A stretch of 64,000 nt of DNA from JAHIKV01 sp963733145 (GCA_963733145.1 CAVTCJ010000006.1:186001-250000); one strand, 5' to 3'. Shown: positions 26,835 through 36,866, counted from the stretch's first letter. Notes: generated from the letters alone by a model not told the origin. Translations and numbers: made by a program.

Positions 26835-26895
26835 CAGCCGCCGGCACGGCGGCTTGCGACGGGAGCAAGGGCCGCCGTGCCGGCGGCCGCTAAAC
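26829..26895. repeat. Palindromic element, GTTTAGC-GCCGCCG family (copy 2)
   Basis: Arms GTTTAGCAGCCGCCGGCACG and CGTGCCGGCGGCCGCTAAAC. Its leading GTTTAG provides the stop codon of the histidine kinase (26832-26834). Confidence 0.92.
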
Positions 26896-26938
26896 GGCAG
26901 ACGCTAAACTACGTCCCGCACTCGTTGTATTTCCAAAC

Positions 26939-28273
26939 ATGAAAATCCTGGTTGCCGACGACGAAAAGCTCAAACGGGTCACGCTGGCCCACGACCTGGC
27001 CGCCCAGGGGCACGAGGTGGTCACGGCCGGCGACGGCGCCGAGGCCCTGGAAATCCTCGCCGCCGGCCGTTTCGACGTCGTGGTGACCGACTTGAAGATG
27101 CCCAAGGTCGATGGCATCGAGCTGCTCAAACGCATCAAGCAGGACCGGCTGAACGGCGCCGAGGTGATTATCATGACTGCCTACGGCAGCATCCCCTTGG
27201 CGGTCGAGGCGGGGAAACTGGGGGCCTTCGACTTCCTCACCAAACCGTTCCACAACGAGGACATCTTTCCGCTCTTCGCGCGGATCGAAAACGCCCGCCG
27301 CGGCGATCATCCCGCCGCCGCCGAACCGATCGAGACGACCATCGGAAAAATCGATCAGGCGGTGGTGGGGCAGTCGGCCGCCATCCGTTCGGTCCGCCGC
27401 TTGATCGAAATCTGCACCCGCTCCGACGCCAACGTCCTGCTCTGCGGCGAGACGGGGACGGGCAAGGACCTGATCGCCTCGACCATCCATCGCAATTCGC
27501 ACCGCCGCACCTTCCCCTTCGTCAAGGTCGGCTGCGCCCTCTTTCCCAGCCAGTTGATCGAGAGCGAGTTGTACGGCCACGAGCGCGGCTCTTTCACCGG
27601 GGCGGAACAGCGCCGCCTCGGCCGTTTTGAACTGGCCGAAGGGGGCACCCTCTACCTCGACGACGTCGACGACATCCCCCTCGAACACCAAACCAAGCTG
27701 CTCCGGGCCATCGAGGAAAAGACCTTCGAGCGGGTCGGCGCCACCACGGAAATGAAGGCCAACGTGCGGATCATCGCCTCGACGAAAAAGGACTTGCTGC
27801 AAAAAATCGCCGCCGGCGAATTCCGCCAGGACCTCTATTATCGGCTGGACGTGTTGCGGGTGAACGTGCCGCCGCTGCGCGAGCGTCGCGACGACATTCC
27901 CGCCTTGACCGAGCACCTCCTGAAACGCTATGCCAAGGAAGGGCCGGCGCGAATCGAGCCTGCGACCATCGAAATCCTCAAGCGGCACGACTGGCCCGGC
28001 AACGTCCGCGAGCTGGCCCATCTGCTGCAACGGGCTTACCTGGTCGGCGCCGGCGCGATCACCGGAAACCTGCTATTGAAGGAACTGCACGCGGCCGCGA
28101 AAAAACGCTGCGTCCACTCCGGCCCCTTCCAGGAGACCATCGACAAGACCGAGCGGGAACTGCTGCAGGGCGCGCTGGAGGAAGCCGGCGGCAACAAGTC
28201 GGCCGCCGCCGCCGCCCTGGGAATGAAACTCTCCACCTTCCGCGACAAACTCGCCAAGCACGGGCTGGTGTGA
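26939..28273 (+). CDS. Sigma-54-dependent response regulator (NtrC type)
   Basis: Activator of sigma-54 RNA polymerase. Residues 1-120 are a receiver (ILVADDEKLKR, phospho-Asp in VVTDLKMPKVDG, YGSIPLAVEAGKLGAFDFLTKPF). Residues about 140-370 are an AAA+ domain with Walker A GETGTGKD and Walker B GGTLYLDDVDD; the sigma-54 contact loop reads GSFTGA at 217-222 instead of GAFTGA. The C-terminus carries a Fis-type helix-turn-helix (GNKSAAAAALGMKLSTFRDKL). All 444 residues are intact. It probably acts on the sigma-54 promoter at 23636 and others outside the window. Confidence 0.94.
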   Translation: MKILVADDEKLKRVTLAHDLAAQGHEVVTAGDGAEALEILAAGRFDVVVTDLKMPKVDGIELLKRIKQDRLNGAEVIIMTAYGSIPLAVEAGKLGAFDFLTKPFHNEDIFPLFARIENARRGDHPAAAEPIETTIGKIDQAVVGQSAAIRSVRRLIEICTRSDANVLLCGETGTGKDLIASTIHRNSHRRTFPFVKVGCALFPSQLIESELYGHERGSFTGAEQRRLGRFELAEGGTLYLDDVDDIPLEHQTKLLRAIEEKTFERVGATTEMKANVRIIASTKKDLLQKIAAGEFRQDLYYRLDVLRVNVPPLRERRDDIPALTEHLLKRYAKEGPARIEPATIEILKRHDWPGNVRELAHLLQRAYLVGAGAITGNLLLKELHAAAKKRCVHSGPFQETIDKTERELLQGALEEAGGNKSAAAAALGMKLSTFRDKLAKHGLV

Positions 28274-28285
28274 ATCGCCTGGACC

Positions 28286-31200
28286 CTACGGACGCCGGAT
28301 CAGCACCTCGTCGGGGAGCGAATGGGACGGCTCGGGCCGCATGATGACCGTGTCGTCGAGCCCGGCGGAGATGAACGTCTCGCCGTTGCCCCCGCGGGCA
28401 TGGGCGGCATCTTTTCGCGGCACGGGCGGCGCCTGCCCGGCGGACTCGGTCTTCTTATGGCCGAACAACCGCCAAAACAGATTGCCCAAGTCGTCGAACA
28501 GCGAATACGCCACCGGCACGGCCAGCAGGGTCAGCAGCAGCGAGAAGGTTTGTCCGCCGATGATGACGCCGCTGATGGACTTGTTCACGGCCGACCCTTC
28601 GGCGTTGGAGAGGAAGGTGGGGACCATGCCGGCCACAAACGCCACGGTGGTCATCAAAATGGGACGCAGCCGGTCGCGGTTGGCCTCGACGATCGCCTCG
28701 AACCGGGGCATGCCCTCGGCGCGGAGTTGATTGGCGTGATCGATCTGCAAGATCGAGTTCTTCTTGACTACGGCGAAGAGCACCATGATCCCCAACAACG
28801 AAAATATGTTGAGCGATTGCCCGAACAACAACAGCGAGAAGAAGGCGAAGGGAAGCGTCAGCGGCAACGCCAGCAGGATCGTGATCGGGTGCAGCCAGGA
28901 CTCGAACTGAGCGGCGATGCACAGATACACGAAGATGAAGGCCAGCAGGAAAGCGGTCCCGAAGGCGCGGAGCATTTTGCCCATCTCCTTCGACTTGCCC
29001 AGCAAGCCCGTCTGGTAGTCCGGGCCAAGATGGATATTATCGACGATTTTCTGAATCTCGTCCTGAACCCCCTTTTGCGACGTGCCGGGCGTCAGGTTAG
29101 CGTTGATCGTCACTTGCCGTCGGCGGGCCAGACGGTTGATTTGGGCCGGGCCGGTCCCCTTCTTGAAATGCACGACGTCGCCCAGCGGAACCGTCCCGTA
29201 CTTGTTCGAGGGGACGGTAATCATCGCCAATGCGGCCAGATTGTTGCGGACGTCGGCGATCGAGCGGACGTGGACTTCGTACTGTTCGCCGCCGGCGTTG
29301 AAATCGGAGACCTTGTCGCCGGCGACGAGCAACCGCAGGGTGTTGGCGACGTCGGCGATCGAGACGCCCAACTCCGCGGCCTTCGGCCGGTCCACCTTCA
29401 GGCCGTACTGCGGTTTGCCGGTGGACAGCGAAGTATCGACGTCCACGGCGCCGGGCACTTTCCGCAGACCGGTCACTACCTCCTTGGCGTAGGTCTCGAG
29501 TTGTTTCATGTCCGGCCCGCTGATTACGTATTGCACGTCGGCGCTGACGCCGCCGACGGAGAAGAGCGAGACGGGGGTGACGCTCATGCGTAAATTCTTG
29601 TATTCCGGATTCTTCAGGATAGTGTTCCGCACATGGTCCATCATCTGGAACTCGCTGAAGTCCCGGTTCGCCAGCGGGACCATCCGCACGTAGGCCTTGC
29701 CCTGGTAGGGGATGTGCTGCTCGGTGTCGGCCACGCTGGCGATGGTGTATTTCACGTTCACGCCGCCCAGCCGGCGGATGTCGCGGGCGATCCGGGCCAC
29801 GATCACCTGCGTCGCCTCCAGCGACGTCCCCTCCGGCGCCTGAATGTTCACCTGGAACTCCGAAGAATCGTCATCCGGCAGGAAATTGACCGGCAAAATC
29901 TTCAGCATCGGCACGATCGAGACCATGCAACCCACCGCCACGCACACGACTATCCAGCGATGTCGCAGCGAGAATCGCAAGGCGGCCAGGTACGCGGCCT
30001 CGATAACCTGATAAATCCGCTGGCTCTTCGATTTCGAGCCGCCGGAATGGGAGGAGTTGCCGTCCGGTCCCCTCTCCCTTTGGGAGAGGGTTAGGGTGAG
30101 GGCTTCTCGCTCGTCGTCCTCGTCGGCCTCAACTCTCACCCCCGGCCCTTCTCCATCAGGGAGAGGGGAGGAATGCTTTTTCTTGAACCAGCGGGCGGCC
30201 AACATCGGCGTCAGCGTGAAACTGACCAACATGCTGATGATGATTGTGCCGGCCATGGTCACGCCGAAGCAGGAGAGGAACCGCCCGACGATCCCTTCCA
30301 TCATGGCGATCGGCAGGAACACCGCCACCAGCGACAGGGTGATGGCCATTACGGCCAGGGCGATCTCGCCGGTCGCCGCCACGGCCGCCTGCATCGGCGA
30401 GTAGTTCTTCTCCTCAATGTAGCGGTAGATGTTTTCCATCACCACGATCGCGTCGTCGATCACGATGCCCACCGAGAGCGTCAGCGCCAGCAGCGTCATG
30501 CTGTTCAGCGTGAAGCCCATGTAGGCTATGATGGCGAAGGCGGCGATGATCGAGGCGGGGATCGAAATGGCGGAAATCAGCGTGGCGCGGAAGTTGGCCA
30601 GGAAGAGAAACACGACCACCGCGGCCAGAAATCCGCCCAGCAGCAGGTGTTCCTTGACAGTGTCAACCGAGGCCTCGATGAACACCGACTGGTCGCGGAC
30701 GAGCTCGACCCGGAATCCCTTCGGGGCCAGCTTTTTCAACTCCGCGAGACGCTCTTTAAGACGTTCGGCGACGGCCACCGTGTTGGTGCCCGACTGCTTG
30801 CGGATGTCCAGCAAGACGCAGGGCTTGTCGTTCCACAGCGAGGAGCTTTCCATCTCCTCGGTGGCGTCCTCGGAGCGGCCGAGGTCGCCGATGGTGATCG
30901 TCCGGCCATCGCGGTTGGCCACGGCGATGGCGTCCATCTCGGGCATGTTCTCCACGCGGCCGAGCGTCCGCAGCGTGTATTCCGTGCTGCCGACCTTCAT
31001 CGCCCCGCTGGGAACTTGCAGGTTCTGCGAACCGAGCGCGCGGGCCACGTCGGCCACCGTCAACCGGTAGGCGCGGAGCTTCAGCGGATCGAGGTTCACG
31101 TTGATCTGCCGGGCCTGGCCGCCGAGGATCGTCACCTGGCCCACGCCGTAGATCGACTCCAACTGCCGCCGCAACACCTTGTCGCAATACTCGGTGATGT

Positions 31201-31660
31201 CGCGCATCGTCGCCGGCGCGGCCGCCGCCACGGCAATCGTCATCACCGGAACGGCGTCCGGGTCCAGCTTGGTGACCACCGGCAGATCGATGTCCTTGGG
31301 CAAGTCCGGCAGCACGGTGTTGATCTTGTCGCGGACGTCCTGCGCCGCCGTGTCGATGTCCTTCTCCAGCACGAACTGGATGATGACCTGCGAGATGCCT
31401 TCCGAGGAGATCGAACGCAACTCCTCGATGCCGTTGACCGTGTTCACGGCCCCTTCGATCTTGTCGGTGATCTCCGTCTCGATGTCCTCCGGGGCCGAGC
31501 CGGGCTGCACCGTGGTCACCGTGACGATGGGAAAGTCGATCCGCGGAAAGCGGTCTATGCCCAGGTGCATGTAACTGAATACCCCGAACACCACCAGCAC
31601 CAAAATCAGCACCGTGGCGAAAACCGGTCGTTTTACGCAGAGCGCAGCCAGTTGCTTCAT
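28286..31660 (-). CDS. RND efflux pump inner-membrane subunit (HAE-1 type)
   Basis: Proton-driven transporter of the AcrB/MexB class, 1124 residues. GIDRFPRIDFPIVTVTTV near the N-terminus and a central GIVIDDAIVVMENIYR motif with the proton-relay Asp residues identify it. LLGIMVLFAVVKKNSILQID is the second-half counterpart. It is about 80 residues longer than usual. A large part of the excess is a segment at about residues 496-532 encoded by a palindromic element (30065-30172), in the loop between the two transmembrane halves. The ATG overlaps the stop of the upstream fusion-protein gene (ATGA). Confidence 0.92.
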   Translation of the reverse strand: MKQLAALCVKRPVFATVLILVLVVFGVFSYMHLGIDRFPRIDFPIVTVTTVQPGSAPEDIETEITDKIEGAVNTVNGIEELRSISSEGISQVIIQFVLEKDIDTAAQDVRDKINTVLPDLPKDIDLPVVTKLDPDAVPVMTIAVAAAAPATMRDITEYCDKVLRRQLESIYGVGQVTILGGQARQINVNLDPLKLRAYRLTVADVARALGSQNLQVPSGAMKVGSTEYTLRTLGRVENMPEMDAIAVANRDGRTITIGDLGRSEDATEEMESSSLWNDKPCVLLDIRKQSGTNTVAVAERLKERLAELKKLAPKGFRVELVRDQSVFIEASVDTVKEHLLLGGFLAAVVVFLFLANFRATLISAISIPASIIAAFAIIAYMGFTLNSMTLLALTLSVGIVIDDAIVVMENIYRYIEEKNYSPMQAAVAATGEIALAVMAITLSLVAVFLPIAMMEGIVGRFLSCFGVTMAGTIIISMLVSFTLTPMLAARWFKKKHSSPLPDGEGPGVRVEADEDDEREALTLTLSQRERGPDGNSSHSGGSKSKSQRIYQVIEAAYLAALRFSLRHRWIVVCVAVGCMVSIVPMLKILPVNFLPDDDSSEFQVNIQAPEGTSLEATQVIVARIARDIRRLGGVNVKYTIASVADTEQHIPYQGKAYVRMVPLANRDFSEFQMMDHVRNTILKNPEYKNLRMSVTPVSLFSVGGVSADVQYVISGPDMKQLETYAKEVVTGLRKVPGAVDVDTSLSTGKPQYGLKVDRPKAAELGVSIADVANTLRLLVAGDKVSDFNAGGEQYEVHVRSIADVRNNLAALAMITVPSNKYGTVPLGDVVHFKKGTGPAQINRLARRRQVTINANLTPGTSQKGVQDEIQKIVDNIHLGPDYQTGLLGKSKEMGKMLRAFGTAFLLAFIFVYLCIAAQFESWLHPITILLALPLTLPFAFFSLLLFGQSLNIFSLLGIMVLFAVVKKNSILQIDHANQLRAEGMPRFEAIVEANRDRLRPILMTTVAFVAGMVPTFLSNAEGSAVNKSISGVIIGGQTFSLLLTLLAVPVAYSLFDDLGNLFWRLFGHKKTESAGQAPPVPRKDAAHARGGNGETFISAGLDDTVIMRPEPSHSLPDEVLIRRP
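30065..30172. repeat. Palindromic element with CCCTCTCCC/GGGAGAGGG arms, inside the RND gene
   Basis: Two units facing each other: CCCCTCTCCCTTTGGGAGAG followed by GGTTAGGGTGAGGG, and CTCTCACCCCCGGCCC followed by TTCTCCATCAGGGAGAGGGG. They translate as ALTLTLSQRERG and SSPLPDGEGPG, strings known from a widespread repeat in Gram-negative genomes. Two direct copies of a related unit are in fliP. Confidence 0.88.
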
Positions 31661-33089
31661 GGTCCCACCTTGTCTCCGTCGCTGATTCCGTCGGGCCGGG
31701 CGACCAGCAACTCGTCGCCGGCCAGCCCCTCGCGGATTTCCACCTTGTCACCGTTCCGCGGGCCGAGGGCGACCACCTTTTCGCGGACCACGCCGTCGTC
31801 GCGGACGATGAACACGCTCGCCTGATCGTCCTTCTTCAGCACCGCTTCGGCTGGAACGTACACGCCGTCGCTCTCGTTGCTCAGCACCACCTCCGCCGTG
31901 ACGAACATGCCGGGCAGGAGCACCGCGCCGGGGTTCTTCGCCTCGGCCTCGATCACCATCGAGCGGGTGTCGTTGCTCACGATCGGCGCGACCAGCCGCA
32001 CCCGGGCCTCGAAGGTCTGGTCGGGGAAACTATCCACGTGGAACCGCACGGTCTGCCCCCGTTGAATGCGGCCCACGTCCTGTTGCGGCACGGTTAGCAG
32101 CAGCCGTAGCGGGTCGATCCGCACCATCGTCATCACCTTGGTCGACTGCGCCCGGACGAAATCTGCTCGCCCACGGCGACGAGTTTCTCGGCCACCCAGC
32201 CGTCCATCGGTGCGCGGATGGTGGTGTCGGCCACCGCCTTCTCCAGGATCGCCAGCTTGGCCATCGCCGTCCGGCACGCCGCGTAGGCCTGCTTGATCAG
32301 CAGTAGCGCCTGGCGATAGCGTTGGTGGGCCAACTCGTATTCGGTCTTCGTCTGCTCGAAGTTCTCCTCGGACACCACCTTTTTGCCGACCAACTCTTGC
32401 GCACGGCGGAGATTGGCCGCGGCCAGATCGGCCGAGGCCTTGGCCAGACGCACCTCGGGCTGGTCCTCGGGATTGAAATTCTCGACGTTTCCGTCCAGGC
32501 CGAGCCGGGCCTTCAATTCATCCAGCATCGCCAGCCCTTCGGCCAGTTTGTTTTTGGCGTCGGTCGGGTCGAGCTGCACCAGCACGTCCCCCTTTCGCAC
32601 GCGGCTGCCGCGGTCCACCAGCACTTCGGCCACGATGCCGCTGGTGTTGCTGGCCACCGAGGAGCGTTCGTCGGCCGCCAGAGTGCCGGTGAGGCGGAGG
32701 ACGTCGTGGCGGGGGATTTTCTCCGCCCGAACCGTGGCCACCTGCTTCATCCCCGCCGCCGTTCCGCCGTGGGCCGGGTCGGATTCCGCGGTAAAACCGA
32801 GGGTCGCCTTGCCGTTGTCCCGTCGGCCGTTTTCGCCGGCGGCTTTGGCGGCGTCCTTGGCTTGACCGGCTGCGCCGAGGTGGGTGTAGGCATACCAGGC
32901 GCCGATCCCGCAGGCGACCACGGCGGCGGCGAGGAGCAGCGGCCAAACCTTGCGCCGCGGCGGAGTTATTACCGCCGGATCGAGTGCGAGGTCCGTTTTA
33001 TCTGCTGTTTCTTCGGCGTTATGGAGGCTTATCGGAGCCAAGTCCGCCTCGGGCCGTTCGTTCACTGCGGCGTTCATTGCTCTTGTCAT
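31657..33089 (-). CDS. RND pump membrane fusion protein, one frameshift
   Basis: Periplasmic adaptor of the pump. It has a cytoplasmic N-terminus, a membrane anchor at about residues 45-62 (WPLLLAAAVVACGIGAWYAY), the barrel/lipoyl strands (LRLTGTLAADERSSV, VLVDRGSRVRKGDVLVQLD), a helical hairpin, the lipoyl return DTTIRAPMDGWVAEKL and a C-terminal barrel. The frame breaks near 32155-32160, soon after the lipoyl return; restoring one base gives about 477 residues. The ATG at 33089 is one of three candidate starts. Operon with tetR upstream and the RND gene downstream. Confidence 0.88.
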
Positions 33090-33145
33090 CGCTCTTGATT
33101 CTCCATCCGGCAAACTATCGCAAAAAACTGATGGGGAGAAAACAC

Positions 33146-33223
33146 GTTTAGCCCCGGCGTCTACGCCGGGCGGCCGAAGTTCGTAATTTCATTGCGTTCC
33201 CGGCGCGGACGCCGGGGCTAAAC
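33146..33223. repeat. Palindromic element, GTTTAGCCCCGGCGT family (copy 2)
   Basis: Arms GTTTAGCCCCGGCGTCTACG and CGCGGACGCCGGGGCTAAAC. Read on the minus strand, its GTTTAG supplies the stop codon of the tetR gene (33218-33220). Confidence 0.92.
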
Positions 33224-33844
33224 CTGCGACTCCTTTCCGAGTGATTTCTCGGCGCGGATTCCCCGCAAAAAAATCTCGACGTTGTGTTCGGCGCTCTGCC
33301 TGGCCGGCAGCGACGTCAGATGGCAACCCAGCACCACCGTGCCGTAAAGCATACTGCCGAATCCATGGACGGTTTGAAAGGAATCCAGCGGACGGATTTC
33401 ACCGGCGTCGATCCCCTGCTGAATCACTTTCTCGAACCGCTCGAAGAGCTGCCGATGATACTCGCGGTGCGACTCGGGCGCGGCGCCGCGGAACTCGGCG
33501 CGGTCTTGGACGAAGACCTCCAGACACTGCGGATTGCTCTCGAAAAACTCGGCGTAGGCGAGGGCTGCGGCGCGAATTTTTGCGCAAGCTCCCTCAACTC
33601 CTTCCATGGCCTGGAACGTATGTTGCTCCAGCCGCAGGACGACCTCGAAGGTGGTTGCCCAAAAGAGGTCTTCCTTGCTGTGAAAGTAGCGATAGATGGT
33701 CCCTTTGCCCACCCCGGCCCGGTCGGCGATCATCTGCACGTCGGTGCCGCGGAAGCCGAGTTCGGCGAAGGCGCCGATGGCCTGTTCGAGGATGGCCAGC
33801 CGTTTGCCGGGGTCTTCAGTGCAAGAGCCGTTTTGGACTGACAT
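33218..33844 (-). CDS. TetR-family transcriptional regulator
   Basis: A repressor-type regulator of 208 residues. The N-terminal helix-turn-helix is typical: AIGAFAELGFRGTDVQMIADRAGVGKGTIYRYF, read in pieces. The ligand-binding C-terminal domain is helical. I chose the ATG at 33844 over one 69 bases upstream because it places the DNA-binding domain at the usual distance from the N-terminus. It precedes the pump genes on the same strand and probably represses them and itself. The stop codon is part of a palindromic element. Confidence 0.9.
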   Translation of the reverse strand: MSVQNGSCTEDPGKRLAILEQAIGAFAELGFRGTDVQMIADRAGVGKGTIYRYFHSKEDLFWATTFEVVLRLEQHTFQAMEGVEGACAKIRAAALAYAEFFESNPQCLEVFVQDRAEFRGAAPESHREYHRQLFERFEKVIQQGIDAGEIRPLDSFQTVHGFGSMLYGTVVLGCHLTSLPARQSAEHNVEIFLRGIRAEKSLGKESQV

Positions 33845-34156
33845 CGTTCCGGTTCCGGGGTGGGATAATGCTGCGGACGGACTGGTCCGTCCATTTGAGT
33901 ATATCCGCACCAATTTTGGCTGTCAACGGCTTTTTTCGCTTCGTTTCATAGCACGGTCGGGCTGAAAAACGCCCCGTGACTGCGGTTACGGGGGATCGAG
34001 GCGATTTCTACCCCCTCGCCGGTCGCAGCCGGCGGGCGTTTGTCGACATCTAAAGCCCCCCCCACAGCGCCACCCCGGTCGCTTGTGATCCGGCGAATTT
34101 AACGGTAAACTCAGCCCCTGGCTCGGTTTTCTACTCTCGACGGAAGGTCCAATGCC
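33845..34156. promoter_or_regulatory. Divergent promoter region between tetR and rhaA
   Basis: About 310 bases between divergently transcribed genes, with no open frame I can support. The promoters of both should lie here, including a likely TetR operator near 33850-33920, but I cannot point to a clear palindromic operator. Confidence 0.35.
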
Positions 34157-35423
34157 GTGAGTAATACGTCCGTGGAGCAATCATATTCGTTGGCTAAGCA
34201 GCGCTACGCCGAATTGGGCGTGAACACCGATTCGGTCTTCAATCTGCTGGAAGCCATCCCCATTTCCATTCAATGCTGGCAGGGGGACGACGTGGGGGGG
34301 TTCGAGAGCGTCGGGGGCTTAAGCGGCGGCGGGATCATGGCCACCGGCAACTACCCCGGCCGGGCCCGAACGCCCGACGAACTCCGCGCCGACGCGGCTC
34401 GGGCGATGAGTCTGATCCCCGGCCGGCACCGCTTCAACCTGCACGCGATTTACCTGGAGCACGCCGGCAAGAAGGTCGAGCGGACCGACATCGCGCCCGA
34501 GCATTTTCAAGGCTGGATGGACTGGGCGGCCGAGTTGGGGATCGGACTGGACTTCAATCCGACGTTCTTCTCGCATCCGAAGGCGGCCGACGGATGGACG
34601 CTGGCCGCCCGCGACGAGGGCATCCGCCGCTTCTGGGTCGAGCACGGCATCGCCTGCCGCAAGATCGGCGCGGCCTTCGGACGCCGCCAGAAGACGCCCT
34701 GCGTGACCAACGTCTGGATTCCCGACGGCATGAAGGACCTGACCATCGACCGCAAGGGGCCCCGGGAAATACTCCGCAAGTCGCTGGACGAGGTCTTCGC
34801 CGCCCCGATCGACCCGGCCTGCAACCTCGACGCCGTCGAGAGCAAACTCTTCGGCATCGGCTCGGAAACCTACGTGGTCGGCTCGCACGAGTTCTACCTG
34901 GGCTACGCCGTCTCGAAGAGGAAGCTGCTCTGCCTCGACGCCGGGCACTTCCATCCCACCGAGTCGATCGCCGACAAGACTCTCCGCGGTCCTGCTGTTT
35001 CTCGACGAAATCCTGCTGCACGTCAGCCGCGGCGTCCGCTGGGACAGCGACCACGTGGTGATCCTGAACGACGATCTGCGGGCGATCGCCGAAGAGATCG
35101 TCCGCGGCGGTTTCCTCCGCCGGGTGCATATCGGTCTGGACTTCTTCGACGCCAGCATCAACCGCGTGGCCGCCTGGGTGACGGGCGTCCGGGCGATGCT
35201 CAAGGCCCTGCTGCTGGCCCTGTTGGAGCCGACGGCCGCGCTCCGCGCGTTCGAGATTCAAGGCGATTTCACCTCGCGGCTGGCGATGCTCGAAGAGCTG
35301 AAAACGTTGCCCTTCGGCGCCGTCTGGGACTATTATTGTGAGAAACAAGGGACGCCGGTCGGCAAGGCCTGGCTGGACGAAGTGAAGCGTTACGAGAATG
35401 AAGTCCTCGCCAGGCGGCAGTAA
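34157..35423 (+). CDS. rhaA: L-rhamnose isomerase, one frameshift
   Basis: Converts L-rhamnose to L-rhamnulose, the first step of rhamnose catabolism. IPISIQCWQGDDVGGFE and GGIMATGNYPGRARTP are hallmark RhaA sequences, and CLDAGHFHPTESIADK carries metal-binding residues. WDSDHVVILNDDLRAIAEEI and IGLDFFDASINR follow in the second frame. The frame breaks at about 34983-34987 (after ESIADK); deletion of one base gives 421 residues, the normal length. The GTG at 34157 gives the canonical N-terminus. It is followed by the matching transporter rhaT. Confidence 0.93.
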
Positions 35424-35435
35424 AGGACTTTGCGC

Positions 35436-35519
35436 GTAGGGTGGGTCGAGCGCAGCGAGCCTCACCACGTTTTAGGAGAAATTCCGTTGGTGGGGCTCGC
35501 TGCGCTCGACCCACCCTAC
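35436..35519. repeat. Palindromic element, GTAGGGTGGGTC family (copy 3)
   Basis: Arms GTAGGGTGGGTCGAGCGCAG and CTGCGCTCGACCCACCCTAC, extended inward by CGAGCC(T/C)CACCA. It lies between rhaA and rhaT and could separate their expression. Confidence 0.9.
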
Positions 35520-35571
35520 ACTCTATCATCACGGCGGTGCGTTTCACGCACTCTACAGAAGAATCATCGAC

Positions 35572-36743
35572 ATGAGCAATCCATTCCTGGGCGTGGTTTT
35601 CCACTGGCTGGGCGGACTCGCCGCCGGCAGTTTCTACGTGCCTTATCGCGGTGTGAGACGCTGGTCCTGGGAGACGTTTTGGCTGGTCGGGGGCGTGTTC
35701 AGTTGGATCATTGCCCCCTGGCTTATCGCTTATCTTATGACCAACAACCTGCTCGATGTCCTGCATTCGGTTACGACAAGAGAGCTGTTTTGGCCGTATT
35801 TCTGGGGCGTCATGTGGGGAATGGGCGGGTTGACGTTTGGATTGACCATGCGATATCTGGGAATGTCTCTGGGGATGGCCGTGGCCTTAGGATATTGCAC
35901 CGTCTTTGGAACTCTAATGCCACCGATTTTTCGCGCACGTTCGTCTCCAAACTATTAGAGACAGAGTCAGGTCAGTGGATTCTGTGGGGAGTGGCGGTTT
36001 GCCTGGCGGGTATAGCGGTGACAGGCATGGCCGGAATGTCCAAGGAACGCGAGATGCCGGAGGAAACGAAGAAGGCCTCGATCAAGGAATTCAACTTCAA
36101 AAAAGGGCTCATTGTGGCGACCTTTTCCGGCGTCATGAGCGCTTCGTTTTCTTACGGCCTGGCCGCCGGCGGGGCCATCAAGGCCGCTACGTTGAGCCGG
36201 GGAACGGCCGAATTGTGGCAGGGGCTGCCCGTGCTGGTCGTCGTCCTCCTGGGCGGTTTTACGACCAACTTCATCTGGTGCCTGATCCTGAACATCAAGA
36301 ACGGGACGGGTTATCAATACTTCAGCCCCACGGTCCGCGACCACGAGCCCGATCGGCTCTACGAAACGATCATCGAGACCGCCATCGACGCGCCGATCGA
36401 GGAGGTCGTCGAACATATCCCCCGGCCGAAGGCGGAACCCATCCGCGTGCCGATGTTGGCCAACTATTTCTTCTGTGCCCTGGCTGGAGTGACCTGGTAC
36501 ATGCAGTTCTTCTTCTACAGCATGGGCCAGACACAGATGGGGAAATACGATTTCTCCAGTTGGACGCTGCACATGGCCAGCATCATTATTTTCAGCACCC
36601 TGTGGGGAATCGCGCTCCGCGAATGGAAGGGTTCCAGCCGGCGGACCGTCGCCCTGGTCACGCTCGGACTGGCCGTGCTTATCGGCTCGACGATGATCGT
36701 CGGCTACGGCAACTATCTCGGCACGTTGACGACCGCCAATTAA
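35572..36743 (+). CDS. rhaT: L-rhamnose/proton symporter, one frameshift
   Basis: Membrane transporter for L-rhamnose. The N-terminus (NPFLGVVFHWLGGLAAGSFY, VPYRGVRRWSWETFW) and WGVMWGMGGLTFGLTMRYLG match RhaT. After the break the helices continue with MSASFSYGLAAG and TTNFIWCLILNIKNGTGYQY. About ten membrane segments are expected. The frame changes near 35928-35935; adding one base gives 390 residues. There is a 30-60 residue hydrophilic stretch in the middle (YETIIETAIDAPIEEVVE) longer than in the E. coli protein. Together with rhaA it indicates use of rhamnose, perhaps from algal polysaccharide. Confidence 0.9.
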
Positions 36744-36866
36744 TTTTACTGCGCAGGATCGGCGGAAAAATGGGGAGTGGCTCCGTGGCACAAGTTGCTT
36801 TGGCAGTGGGAAAAACGTCACCGCCACGGCGCCTGTCCCCTTTTTTCGGCCAGACGCGCCGCCCAC

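Noticed and set aside
28322..31825. Long plus-strand frames opposite the RND pump
   Set aside because: They mirror the codon structure of the pump gene on the other strand and have no recognisable domains.
36786..36801. TGGCACAAGTTGCT resembling a sigma-54 promoter
   Set aside because: The spacer between TGGCAC and TTGC is three bases instead of five, so the GG and GC elements are out of phase.
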